From the NCBI GenBank assembly GCA_947179485.1, contig OX359245.1, forward strand, positions 69,675,067 through 69,739,066: a stretch of DNA of 64,000 nt. Direction: 5' to 3'. Positions 9,160-20,151 of the stretch are shown one piece after another. The notes under the pieces are model-generated. The model saw only the letters and a program-made list of their open reading frames with translations, was not told the origin of the DNA and made no database searches. This stretch comes from Allacma fusca (lineage: Eukaryota; Arthropoda; Collembola; Symphypleona; Sminthuridae). The translations under genes and the position numbers were made by a program. Every line of letters starts with the position of its first letter. The first letter of the stretch is position 1.

Positions 9160-9440
9160 TTTGTCTTGTGTAAAACGAACAGTATTGAAAGATGAAAGAC
9201 TAAAGATTGATGAACAAGTTGAATGGGATAAATATGAAAAAGCTGTGACTGATAAATGTGAGAGTGTTTATTGAGTGAGCTCAAAACACAGAATGAAACC
9301 GCTGGAGCGGTCAGCGTGTAAAATGAAACCGGCAAACCCTGAGAAAGGTCAATCCCGGGTCAATCAAGACAACGTTTAAAATATCATTTTTGTTCTGGCT
9401 CATTGTTTTATTAAACATAATCATTGCGTGCCAAATGAGC

Positions 9441-10037
9441 TTACAGAGGCATTGGTGGTGGTTCTGGAATTGGAACACTGATTATACGTCGAGGGGTAGC
9501 TGGAGATTGCCACATAAAGGTGCTGTTAGTATGCACCATGGTAGAATCGGTGGCGTTGTAGTTGGGTATCGTCAAATCCAACATCTCCACGCTCTCGCCA
9601 CTGCCACCGGAGTTTCCCACGGTGTCCCACAACGGAGTCCTCAGCGATGAATTTCCCCTCCTTGTCCTCTTCTTCATCCTGAAGAAGACAAACAGCATCG
9701 ATCCAATGACTGCAAAAAGTAGAAAAGTTGATCCCAGTCCTGTGAATAAAAAGATTGTAACACGGGCTGAAGTAGTTATCACTCAATTACACACACTGCC
9801 AGCGTTTACACTTTATATTCGGGAAAACAATTTATCTACACTTACCCGCAATGATGGGGACTATGTTTAGACCCTCCATCCCCTCTCGCACGCAATCTGC
9901 CATCTCCATGACGATCTTGACCACGTTCGTATCAAGTAGTCCAGGATCGGGAGTACAGCAAAAACGGTTGTCCTCTGTCTGCACGTAGAAAAAACCGTCC
10001 TTCACGCAATCCACGCATCCCTCCACGGAAGTACAAT
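9441..10037 (-). CDS. Cys-rich single-pass membrane protein gene, Polinton 1
   Basis: Two phase-compatible exons are clear: 10037-9846 and 9739-9441. The first encodes a Cys-rich segment (CTSVEGCVDC, RFCC, a later Cys). The second gives a hydrophobic helix around LGSTFLLFAVIGSMLFVFF, a stop-transfer RMKKRTRR, and a ~75-residue Ser/Thr/Pro-rich tail ending PEPPPMPL. An upstream exon probably lies at 10090-10230, but I cannot fix its start: the signal-like frame starting at MKISSQ does not join in phase. The genes at 33355 and 57671 have the same plan. The likely product is a surface or envelope-type membrane protein; no fusion or receptor function can be read from it. Confidence 0.55.
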
Positions 10038-10327
10038 CTACACAAGTGTAAATAATATTTAAATTGGTACACAATGCGTGGAGACAGATGAAACAAAACT
10101 AATTAAAAACTACTTTTAAATCCAACCATACCTTCACTCATTAAGAAGGTTTCCAAAAATAAAAATGATTGTCGTAACAATTTGGGAACCAAAAACTAAC
10201 TGACTAGAAATTTTCATCCTCGAGAAAGATCGAGGTTCGAACGGGTAACTTGAGCCGATTTTAAATATCGGTCAATTTGGTAAACAAGCTCAGTTGCTTC
10301 TTTGAAGCTAAAGAGTTGTCACCCGCG

Positions 10328-10660
10328 ATGGAGACGGGAGGAAGAAACGCTGAGTTGACAGAATTATTACATAATTCTTTGTCCACTCTAGTCAATAAAA
10401 TCATACACAAAAACCAGACGATTGGAGTTTATGCACCACAACATAATGACGAATGGAAAAGTAAGCTTTCTTGTATAAATGCATATGTATACATGTATAC
10501 ACATATAAAGTTTCGTTTGTATTTAGCCATATGCGTGTGCATAATCCTCATAGCTGGTCTAAAGTTGGTAAAGTTTTGTACGGATTACTACTTCAAATGG
10601 AAGGACTCACGAAACCGGACCCCTTCGGTTTCCTCTCCCTCCGTCCACAATGGACAGTAA
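10328..10660 (+). CDS. Small membrane protein upstream of PolB, Polinton 1
   Basis: 110 residues from the ATG at 10328. The N-terminal half is polar and helical; a single transmembrane helix (LYLAICVCIILIAGLKLV) is followed by a Lys/Arg-rich tail. Its 3' end overlaps the PolB start (ATG 10650) by 11 nt. The copy at 51174-51559 has the same position and topology. I do not recognise a family. Conserved coupling to PolB suggests membrane anchoring of replication or simply translational economy; both are guesses. Confidence 0.55.
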   Translation: METGGRNAELTELLHNSLSTLVNKIIHKNQTIGVYAPQHNDEWKSKLSCINAYVYMYTHIKFRLYLAICVCIILIAGLKLVKFCTDYYFKWKDSRNRTPSVSSPSVHNGQ

Positions 10661-13600
10661 CGAGACGAGTGTTAAACCTACACCTACACGCACAGGCGAA
10701 AAAGGATACGTAAGTATATCTTTGATACACATTGACAGCGTCAATGTTTATTATCTATCTAAATACATATTTGTTTTTCTTTTAGTGTTTTCGCTGTCCA
10801 CTGTCGCCTTGTGAGTTTTTCTGCAGATCTCATATTAATTATGAGTCTCATCTGGAAAGAATTCACTTTTGCAGTCAGTGTGCCCAGTACTGTAAAGTTA
10901 AAAGACTACATGTGTGTCCTCATCCTGGGGAAAGACGGGGTCATGTAGACGCGTACATGCAACCTGATCTGTCTAACTTTTCCGAGCTATCTCGGTCGCA
11001 CTTGGGCAGTATGCTATTATATAAATATAATAAAACAATAACATCGTCTGATATTGAATCTACCTTTCAGCAAGTTGCTCCAGTCACAACAAGTTTTTTA
11101 TCCGATTTGTTTAAAATTCATGGTCTAATAAAAATTGAAATTGGAATGGGGATTCAAATGGAAAACGAATCCAGCGATTCAGAGGGAAATTTAAGGATGC
11201 ACGAGGCTACAATTTTCTTTAAATCACAGCACTACGAGCTGGAATGGCTCAGCCAAATTGATGCAATTCTTCTCAATGCCGCCTCCGACATCGTGGAGAA
11301 AAAGAATAATTTTCTCGAGAACGGAAGTTCTTGGAGTATTAAAAAGATGGAAACATTTGAAATAAAAATGGCGGAAGCTAGACTCTTTACCGATAGTTCC
11401 GGAGGAGGATATCTTCCTATGCCCTTCTCAGGACGAAAAGGAATTATTAACTTTAAGAATCAGGACGACAATTGCTTCCTTTACTGCATTGCCGCTTCGC
11501 TATTTTGGGAAGAACAAATTGCCACAAACAAGCTGAAATTTTACAAAGATTGTAACCTAAGAGAATATAAAACATGGGAGAAATATTTTCATCTTCTCAA
11601 AACAGACGACATAGATGGACCTGTTGACGTCTATAAAACAGTGCCTTTATTCGAAGAAGCAAATAATTTGTCAATAAATGTGCTGACTCATGAAAATGGA
11701 AACGTGATTTCTATGCGAAGAAGCAGCTATGTCGCGTCTACAACAATAAATTTATTTTTAATTCGGGCGGATGTTGGACAACACTTTGCTCTGATAACGG
11801 ATTTGAACAAGTTCTTACGCAACAAGAGCGTAAGAAAGCTGTACATTTGTAAATTGTGCTTACGTAATTTGAAAACATCTGCAGCCTTGCTTTTACATTC
11901 GTGCAACGGTAAACAGGCAAATGTGAGAGAAAAGCTCCCGAAAAGGGGTGAATGTTTAGAGTTTAAAAGACTCGAGATGACATTGCCGTATCCCAATGTT
12001 CTTTATTGGGACTTTGAAACATTTTCATCCCCTGTTAATGAAAAGAAAGGATTGAGTACTACACTTAATACTGAGTTTAAACCCGCGAGTTATGCACTGT
12101 GTTTAGTAAATACTACAGTCGGTGGGTCAAAGCTCACAGCCTGTGAGTATTATGACGGACCGGACCCGGTGCATCACTTTTTCGAGCGAGTATTTTATCA
12201 TGCTCAACAAGTGCTAACTGATATTAGATCGACAAATAATTTCGTCACGCCTACTGATTCAGAACGTGAGCGTCACATCAGAGCTACACATTGCGACTTT
12301 TGCCAGCGCGAATTTACCCTTCCCAGTGAAAATGAGAATCAAGCATCTGCCGAAGAAATAGGCGAACGATATAGGACTACTACAAAGAAAGTTCTAAAAA
12401 CTTATCATCATTGCCATCAAAGCGGAAGATATCTCCATACATTATGCCAGAGTTGTAATTTAAAAATTAAGTTTAAAAACGATTTAGTGTGCGTATGTCA
12501 CAACGGATCGGGATTCGACTTCCATCTTCTACTTCAAAATTTAGATTCACCATTTTTCAGTCCAAAGGACGTCAATGTCATAAGCAAAGGCGGAGAGAAA
12601 CTAGTTCAGCTAGAAATAACTGCGAGCAGTATGTACATTCCAGAATTAAATACAGAGTACGATGAAAATTATACGCCAAGTGCGAAGCAGTCGTGCGGGA
12701 GAAGAAAGGTTAAGGTCAGATTTATTGATTCCTTTCAGTTTTTGAACACTAGTTTAAGCACGCTTGCAGCTGGGCTTAAAATTGAAAATGCAAGCACAAC
12801 GAGCCTTGTTAATGACTGCTTACCCCATCTTTTTCCGGACCTAGATAACCTTGATTCTAAAGACACTTCAATATTTTTTGAGAAGCTCCCTTATCCATAC
12901 ACATACCTCTCATCTCCGAAAACATTAGAAAACGGACATCCTATCCCGGGTAGGGAGCATTTCGACAACGAATTAAGGAAGGAAAAAATTACAGATGAAG
13001 AATGGACGAAAATCCAGATTTTAGTCGATCAATTTCAAATCCGAGATTTTAAACAATTTACAAGAGCTTACACCATCATCGATACAGTACTGCTGGGAGT
13101 GATTTGGGAAAACTTTCGAAGAAATTGTTTTGTTTCGTATGGACTAGACCCAACATATGTATGCACTGTTTCTGGATATTCTTGGCAATGCTTTCTATCC
13201 TTCACCAAAGCCAAAATAGAATACATTACCGACAAAGACATGCTTGATATGATCACATCCGGAATAAGAGGTGGAATGGCATTCTGTACACGCAAAATTG
13301 TGACGGCTAATTGCGAACGCTCTCCCCTCGGCTTTGATCCCACCAAAGAGCGTACACATATACTCTACAACGATAAAGTGTCTCTTTATGCCGCCGCTTT
13401 ACTTGGAAAATTCCCTCATTCAAATTACCAGTGGGAAAGTGTCGAAACTTTGAAGGGTATTAATTGGAAAACGTATGACGGCGAAAATGAGACGGGCTAT
13501 ATTTTAAGCGTCAGTTTGCACTACCCCGAAAAACTTCAAGATGAAACTGAGTCCTTGCCTTTAGCTCCGGAGAAACGCAAGGTTCGAATTACAGATTTGG

Positions 13601-14670
13601 CGGCGGGACAGCAGGACACGATGACATCTCTTGGTCTTGTTCGCTCGTTTACAAGTGAACCAAGACTCTTACTTCATTGTGAAGATCGTATTGAATACGT
13701 TGTGCATTACAAAGCTCTCCAGTTTTACTTGAATATGGGCATGGAATTACTCGACGTGCATGCTGGAATTAGTTTTCACGAGGAGGCTTATTTTAAACCA
13801 TATATTGAGTTCAACATTGAACAGCGCAAATTGGTCAAAACCGAATCACAGCGGGCGCTGTACAAAATCCTTTCGAATGGAGTTTTTGGGAAAACTCTGC
13901 AGTCAAATAAGGGAAATCTGGAGGTTAAGTTTTGCGGATCGAAGATCGAATGTCAAAAATTCGTCAGCGACCCTCGATGTGTTGACTTTATTCCGATTTC
14001 CGAGAACATAAGTATGATCATGCTTTCTCCCAAGGAGATTGTACTCAACAATATTATCCAATCAGGCATGGTATGTCTGGATCTTGCTAAAGTTATTTTC
14101 TACCACGGGTTCTATTACGAGCTGCAGAAAGTCTTCCCGGGCAGGGTTTCCAATCTGTATTGCGACACTGATTCGTGCATAGCTCTAGTAACAGACCCTG
14201 ACAATTGTCTTTTCCAAGATATCGTTAATCATAAAGATTTTTTCGACTTTTCCAAATTACCGTCGGGCCACGATATTTTTAAAATGTATCCAGAGTACCC
14301 GGAATTAAGATCGCAAAATGCCGGGATTGCTGGTCTGTGGAAATTGGAGTCGATAGATATTTCCCAGATTGTAACCATTAAAAGCAAGCAATACAGTGTA
14401 CTGTATTTTAACGAGGCAGAAGAACTCAAGTGCAAGGGCGTACCAACAGCTGCATTGAAAACGTTCAACCATGACAAATACAAGTCGGTAATTGACGCTA
14501 ACAATGTGTTCTATGTCGATTGCTCCTACATAAGGAGTCTTAAGCATAAGTTGTATAATATTACTGTTAATAAGCTGGGGTTTCACAGCTTAGATGTGTA
14601 CCGAGTTTATCCGGACCGCAATGATTACAATTACTCGTTGCCTTTCGGTCACTACCGATTACGTATGTAA
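10650..14670 (+). CDS. POLB: Protein-primed family B DNA polymerase, Polinton 1 (2 exons)
   Basis: Exons 10650-10709 (20 codons) and 10786-14670 give about 1314 residues in an open frame; donor TAC|GTAAGT, acceptor TCTTTTAG. The protein replicates the element by protein priming. Order: N-terminal Cys/His-rich zinc module (residues 21-65), a conserved N-terminal domain around NCFLYCIA, a CxxC zinc motif (~375), 3'-5' exonuclease with Exo I D429-F-E431, Exo II N593..D598 and Exo III Y782-D786, then polymerase motif A near D883 (VSLY), motif B K1047..G1055 and motif C D1147-T-D1149-S. All catalytic acidic residues are present. It is the only large plus-strand gene of this element and probably shares a promoter with the small membrane protein. 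Confidence 0.92.
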
Positions 14671-14977
14671 TTATGTTTATTGCCAACAAAAAAAATTAAA
14701 AACTGATAAAATTATAAAAACATTAACAAGCTTGTTCATTCTTATTCTGAATTTCTATTCCATGTAATATAGGTTGCGAAACCGTTTTTGTGAGATCCAA
14801 TACTGTATGCATGTATGTATATAAACCAATTTAATAAAGTTTGCGGCACTTGTACATATTTACACAACATTTTTGTTTTTCATAGTTTCTTATTTACATG
14901 TTTTCAAATTCCAAATATGTATAATTTTGAGTTCCAAAGTCGCATTGTTATCATAGAACCGCGTGATTAGCCCATTT
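14671..14977. other. PolB 3' flank, AT-rich
   Basis: No gene. AATAAAG at about 14832 could serve polyadenylation. The block TTGTACATATTTACACAAC, shared with inverted repeat arm B at 7566, lies directly after it. The right terminus of Polinton 1 should be near or beyond here, but its partner is outside the window, so I cannot place it. Confidence 0.5.
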
Positions 14978-15890
14978 TCCCGAGTCGTTTTAAGAAACCT
15001 TGACCGGTTATACCGAACCGGTTTAAGCAACCTCGACCGGTTCAACCGGACCGGTTTAAGAAACCTGGTCCGGTTATTCTGAACCGGTCTAAGGTAACTC
15101 GAACGGTTCTGTACAGAACCGGTTTGAGAAACCTCGACCGGTTCAACCGGGCCGGTTTGAGAAACCTGGCCCGGTTATTCCGAACCGGTCTAAGGTAACT
15201 CGAACGGTTCTTTCAAACCAGTTTGAGAAACCTCGACCGGTTCAACCGGACCGGTTTGAGAAACCTGGGCCGGTTATTCCGAACCGGTCTAAGGTAACTC
15301 GAACGGTTCTTTCGAACCGGTTTGAGAAACCTCGACCGGTTCAACCGGACTGGTTTGAGAAACCTGGACCGGTCCGGTTATTCTGAACCGGTCTAAGGTA
15401 ACCCGAACGGTTCTGTGCAGAACCGGTTTGAGAAACCTCGACCGGTTCTACCGGACCGGTTTGAGAAACCTCGACCGGTTCTACCGGACCGGTTTGAGAA
15501 ACCTGGTCCGGTTATTCTGAACCGGTCTAAGGTAACCCGAACGGTTCTGTGCAGAACCGGTTTGAGAAACCTCGACCGGTCCTACCGGACCGGTTTGAGA
15601 AACCTGGTCTGGATATTCTGAACCGGTAACTCAAACGGTTCTGTCGAACCGGTTTGAGAAAACTCGACCGGTTCAACCGGACCGGTTTGAGAAACCTGGT
15701 CCGGTTCTTCTGAACCGGTCTAAGGCCGACCGGCTCAACCGGACCGGTCTGAGAAACCTGGTCCGGTTATTCTGAACCGGTAACTCAAACGGTTCTGTCG
15801 AACCAGTTTGAGAAACCTCGACCTGTTCAACCGGACCGGTTTGAGAAACCTGGTCCGGTTCTGCTGAACCGGTTTGGGGCGACGGATTTG
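14978..15890. repeat. CCGGTT-rich minisatellite, ~98-bp unit
   Basis: About nine imperfect copies of a ~98-bp unit built on ACCGGTT palindromes and spacers such as TTTGAGAAACCTCGACCGG and TAAGGTAACTCGAACGGTTC. Copies begin near 15033, 15134, 15233 and 15332, and at about that period onward. The last copies are irregular, with short duplications at 15436-15500. Frames through it are open only because the unit lacks stops; the predicted PVLPDRFEKPR-like peptides are not a gene. Confidence 0.9.
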
Positions 15891-16968
15891 GCTCCATGGA
15901 ACAGGTTTGAATGAATCGGTGTGAGGTAACTTGTAAGTTTATGAGGAATATTGCATATGCAATTCATTGAAGTATGAGCATGACCCTGTAAACGCAAAAG
16001 CAGAGATAGATAGATAAATTGATACAGAGAAAAGTAAAAAGTAGTTAAAATACATATTTATTCTTACTTTATTCCTGATGAGTCGGTCATCCTTAAATCT
16101 TCTGCAAGCTGACTGAAAAAATAACCCTGAAAATTTAATATATATACATATATGTTTATTCATCATTCGCAGTTAGCAACCTTCTTATTTACCATCATTA
16201 AAATATTATGACGTTTATTTACTCTTTTTCAGATTAGAATTAACCTAGTCAGAGTATCGAAAACGAAAGGCTAGGGTTTCAATAAACTAACTGCAATGCC
16301 TTCCCCTTACGAGTGCGACTCAATTCTGCTTCTAGGCAAACCAGACCGCTTATTTTTTTATTATTACCCTTGACTGTTTACTACTAAGTTCCAAACTGAA
16401 GCCATTAATCGTAATTCGACGCTCCGATTACTTAACATAGTTCGCAACTTCACCAACTTAACATAATTCGGGACATCAGTCACGTATCGTAGTTTGAAAT
16501 TCCACCCTGTCACTTTGATTCGTAACTCGAATGATATTTATATGGGACAATTAATAATTAGCAAAGGCTCGCTAACCATAGAACATTGACCACTGGTGAG
16601 TAGCTCCGAGGAGCATACATTAATAGCAGATTATTATTTGTGGTGTCAAAAAATATAAGCATAAACATACGTGCGTATAATTTGTAATATATTTAATACA
16701 TAACACGGATATAACATGCAATTGGCAATGTGTGCTTGTGCAAGGGGTGGTTATCCAAAAATTGTACAGGGGGAGGCATGTACATACTTAATGGAAGCAT
16801 CCTATAGCCTAGCCTCAACGGAGTTAACTTTCACCCGACAATGTAATCAAAAGTGTACCCGCTATCCTGATTTTCCTGTGAGTATTCCAAACTAACCAAC
16901 CTAATGTTCAAGCCGAAATGTAAATGGAGTGGTACTAAACAAAGGTGAATTTACACTTCGTCCTTTGT
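15891..16968. other. Non-coding host DNA
   Basis: AT-rich sequence with stops in all frames and no splice-framed exon that I recognise. No tRNA or repeat of note. Confidence 0.6.
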
Positions 16969-18037
16969 ATAAGGGATATACCACAAATGATGTCATATGT
17001 TTAGTCAGTCAGTCATAATGACCATGGATGATTTAACATGACGTACTCAGTCAGTCCCTTATTCATAACACGGCCTCATTTTTTTGGTCTATTTAATCCA
17101 CACCATTTATAGCTGTTTCATAAATCATGCGTGAAATCGCAAGTTTAAAAAACGACTTCAGCATTCAAGATCATCATAGTGACAGTCCCTAATTCGGACA
17201 GTCACGAGTTATATCGATCTAAAGATAATAAACGGTACAGAGCAACTGATGTTGGATTTTTAAAGCAGACACTTCCAACGCAATTTAAGTAACGGATTAA
17301 AATCTTGCTATAATAATTTTAATTTGAAATGTGTGGTTACAAATCAAATGATAAATGGACAAACCATTACTATTAAATACGAACCTACTGATGCGCGCTA
17401 TAGTTTTAAGTATCATTAGTTCCTGCTTGTCTACAATCCCGAAAACTACCGAAAAAGTGTAACTAGATAACTCCTTTCCACGGTGATGAGTTGTCTAAAA
17501 ATTCAAAAATATTGATTTTAAAAAGGGGGTTGGGTCATACATCCAACCTTGGAATAGAAAAGGTCGCCACACATTTGTTATAAAAATTTTACAGTAGTGT
17601 AAGGTAGAGCACCTCAGCGATTAAAATTTACGGCCCTAGAATGTTTAGATGAGATGCTCTAGCGTAAGACAATAATCTCACCGCCAATTTTTTAATCTGA
17701 TGATTTTCGCTTCACAGTTGTTCACAATAGAACTCAATGCGAGGCTTCTGTTAATTATTCTATTAACGATGACCAATAATAAAATCTCAACAATAAAACG
17801 AGTCAAACAAAGCCGATTAAATGTTAGCTCCATTAAACATTTCTCAGCTCAGAGCTCAGTTTTGAATAATAAAGCATCCTGTAGCATTATACTATACCCA
17901 TGTGCAAATGTGTTCATAAACACATGGAGTCATATTTAGTCAGTCAGCCTGCGTTGTTACGACGAATGATCATCCAGTCAGTCAGTAGTCATTTGCCAGA
18001 ATTTTGGATGACATCATTTGTGCCACATCCCTAAGTA
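16969..18037. mobile_element. Putative non-autonomous DNA transposon with CAGT subterminal repeats
   Basis: Inverted ends: the left starts AAGGGATATACCACAAATGA and the reverse complement of the right starts TTAGGGATGTGGCACAAATG; both continue TGTCAT. Each end then carries AGTCAGTCAGTC/GACTGACTGACTGG clusters and GGATGAT. The length is about 1.07 kb. No transposase frame is visible inside. The target duplication is unclear (GTA abuts both ends), so I do not assign a superfamily. Confidence 0.6.
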
Positions 18038-20037
18038 TACTCCAATCCTCGACAAATTGTGTTTTTACATTAAAAAAATTAAGTATAGGTTTAGTATCTA
18101 TGAGTCCCTCCATATCCCCTTAGAAGTAATGTTGTGTATGGCAGGGACTCATATATTCAGAGCGGACTGTACTACCAAGCATGTCATTTAATGGAAGGAA
18201 CCATACACGTACATACCCACACAGATTATTCCAATCAAAGAATTTCCCACTCTTAGATCATATTTGACTTGCTTTTGTAAAAACATGAATCTAATTAGTC
18301 GTTGATGTTTTACACATTCACAAGATCTCCAAATCCATCTAGTTACACATATGTATCTATGTCCTAGCGGATACTTATTGTCCCACACTAAAAAACACGT
18401 TGGGCGGTACAATAAAGGATTCTGAGCTTCGCCGTTTTGTTCCATCATCCTAATATTTAAATCCCCGTACATATGTACATTACAAAACTGTGGTCTATAG
18501 ATATTTACATGTAAATACGTACGTAGACCAGACACCAAAGACCTACTCAACTTTTTTGCAAATGGAGAAAAATGTTTTTTTATTCATAGATGATTGTGGT
18601 TTCTGAGGATATGATTTGTCAATGAAGATTGACATGGATAATTCTTAGGGATTTTATTCTACCTACGCAGGTATTTTAATGGTCCAGATAAAATAATGTT
18701 ACTTATTAGCCAATCAAAAGGAAAAATCCAAGGAGCTGATCTCAATATAATTACATATGGGAGATTTAACAGGTCGACAGAGGATCATTCATTCTGTAGT
18801 TAGTAGTGCTTGTGTAGTAATACTATTCCAAAACACATTTTTTACAATGTAAACTCCAAAGTTCACCCTGACGCCAGTCGTATTTAATAACCCATTTTGA
18901 TTAATTAACATTTTGATATATGAAACATGGTTCGTTTCACTTTTGACGTATTTACTCCCTCTCTCTTACTTAATGAATAACCGTACCCATAAACTTTGAT
19001 AAAATTTTAATTACCTGTTGTAATACGCTCGTGGTGTCTCCTTTTTGCAAATATTATTCTTGTAAGCGTCTGAGATGATAGTATCGACTGCTAGAGCTGC
19101 ACTGCTGTGGAAATATTTCAGAAATAAATGATGAAGCCAAATTTGAGATCAGTATACATATAATTAATTATATATGAAAGATTAAAGAAACAGTTTCATT
19201 ATCACTAGTCAAGAACTGTGTGTAATAATGTCAATGCAGACTGTACATGATTAATGGCAAAGAGAGACTGTTATATTAACTAATGAATGATAAGTCTAGT
19301 CATTGCCCAGCAAATTAATATTAAATAATTGCTTTATAACTGACAATTGCGAGGTTAGTTATGTCACTTTACAAGCAGAAAAATATCTTGCAATGCAAAT
19401 CTAGGAATATATTAATTTGCTCGTCGGGATCTGCATAATCCTCTCAACTATAACAAATATCAATAGAAAAAATATATTTACCTTGAGAGACTGCTGCGGG
19501 ATGAATTTCGAAGGCACTATTAAAATTTTCCCTTTAACACAGATCCAGTCCTAAAAGTTTGCAACACTGACAAATCCCACTCAATACAATATCAACGCCA
19601 AAAAGGTTTCATATTAAAAAATTCGGACGAACACAGCTTGTTTTTTTATCCAATTGTTCTCTGTAAAACACGATCGTCGCTCTATCACACAACTTTTTGC
19701 AAAATCACGAAGCTTTATTTGAAGGTGATAAGGGTTGCTTAAACAAATTGAGCTGTCACAGTCTGTACCAGTCATGAAATTATTGATCACCCTGCTCCAT
19801 TACCAGAAAAATAATTTTGGTAGTTTCCAAGACCTCCACAATTATGTATATACTATATAATCCCGTCTAGTGTGCTGCGGATGAGAAACATACTTAACAA
19901 GTGTTTCCCTTGTCTGTTCCCTCCAAGGAGCAGGCAAGGGCCGCACACTTGAAGCTACAGGTGGCCCGTCCGCCCACGCAACTCTCATGAAACTCCAAAG
20001 GGAGCTCTGCTCCCTCCAGTCCCTCAAAACGGGACCC
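18038..20037. other. Non-coding host DNA with one GC-rich patch
   Basis: No convincing gene. A 120-codon minus frame at 18188-18550 has no recognisable domain and no support. A less AT-rich stretch at 19880-20040 has an open minus frame, but it is short and ends in the palindrome at 20038. A small inverted repeat ATGAGTCCCT/AGGGACTCAT flanks 18099-18154. Confidence 0.5.
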
Positions 20038-20151
20038 TTATGCACGTTACGCAAGAAATCAATAAATCGATCACCAATCAATAAATTATTGATTTTAGAC
20101 CAATTTATTGATTGCTGATCGATTTATTGATTTCTGGCGTAACGTGCATAA
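20038..20151. repeat. Near-perfect 114-bp palindrome (foldback MITE-like)
   Basis: The arms TTATGCACGTTACGC..AAATCAATAAATCGATCA and their complement close almost perfectly around a ~14-nt loop, giving a hairpin of about 50 bp per arm with three small mismatched bulges. It encodes nothing. It is either a miniature foldback element or a large cruciform-forming site. Confidence 0.85.

Noticed and set aside
10225..10260. GGTTCGAAC-like T-loop sequence suggesting a tRNA
   Set aside because: No acceptor stem, D-arm or anticodon arm can be folded around it.
15415..15897. Repetitive peptides such as DRFEKPRPVLP in the minisatellite
   Set aside because: The 98-bp unit simply lacks stops; both strands are open alike.
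18188..18550. 120-codon minus-strand frame
   Set aside because: No domain, no exon signals, and biased toward chance openness in this region.
19842..20081. 79-codon minus-strand frame in a GC-richer patch
   Set aside because: It runs into the palindrome at 20038 and shows no recognisable domain.
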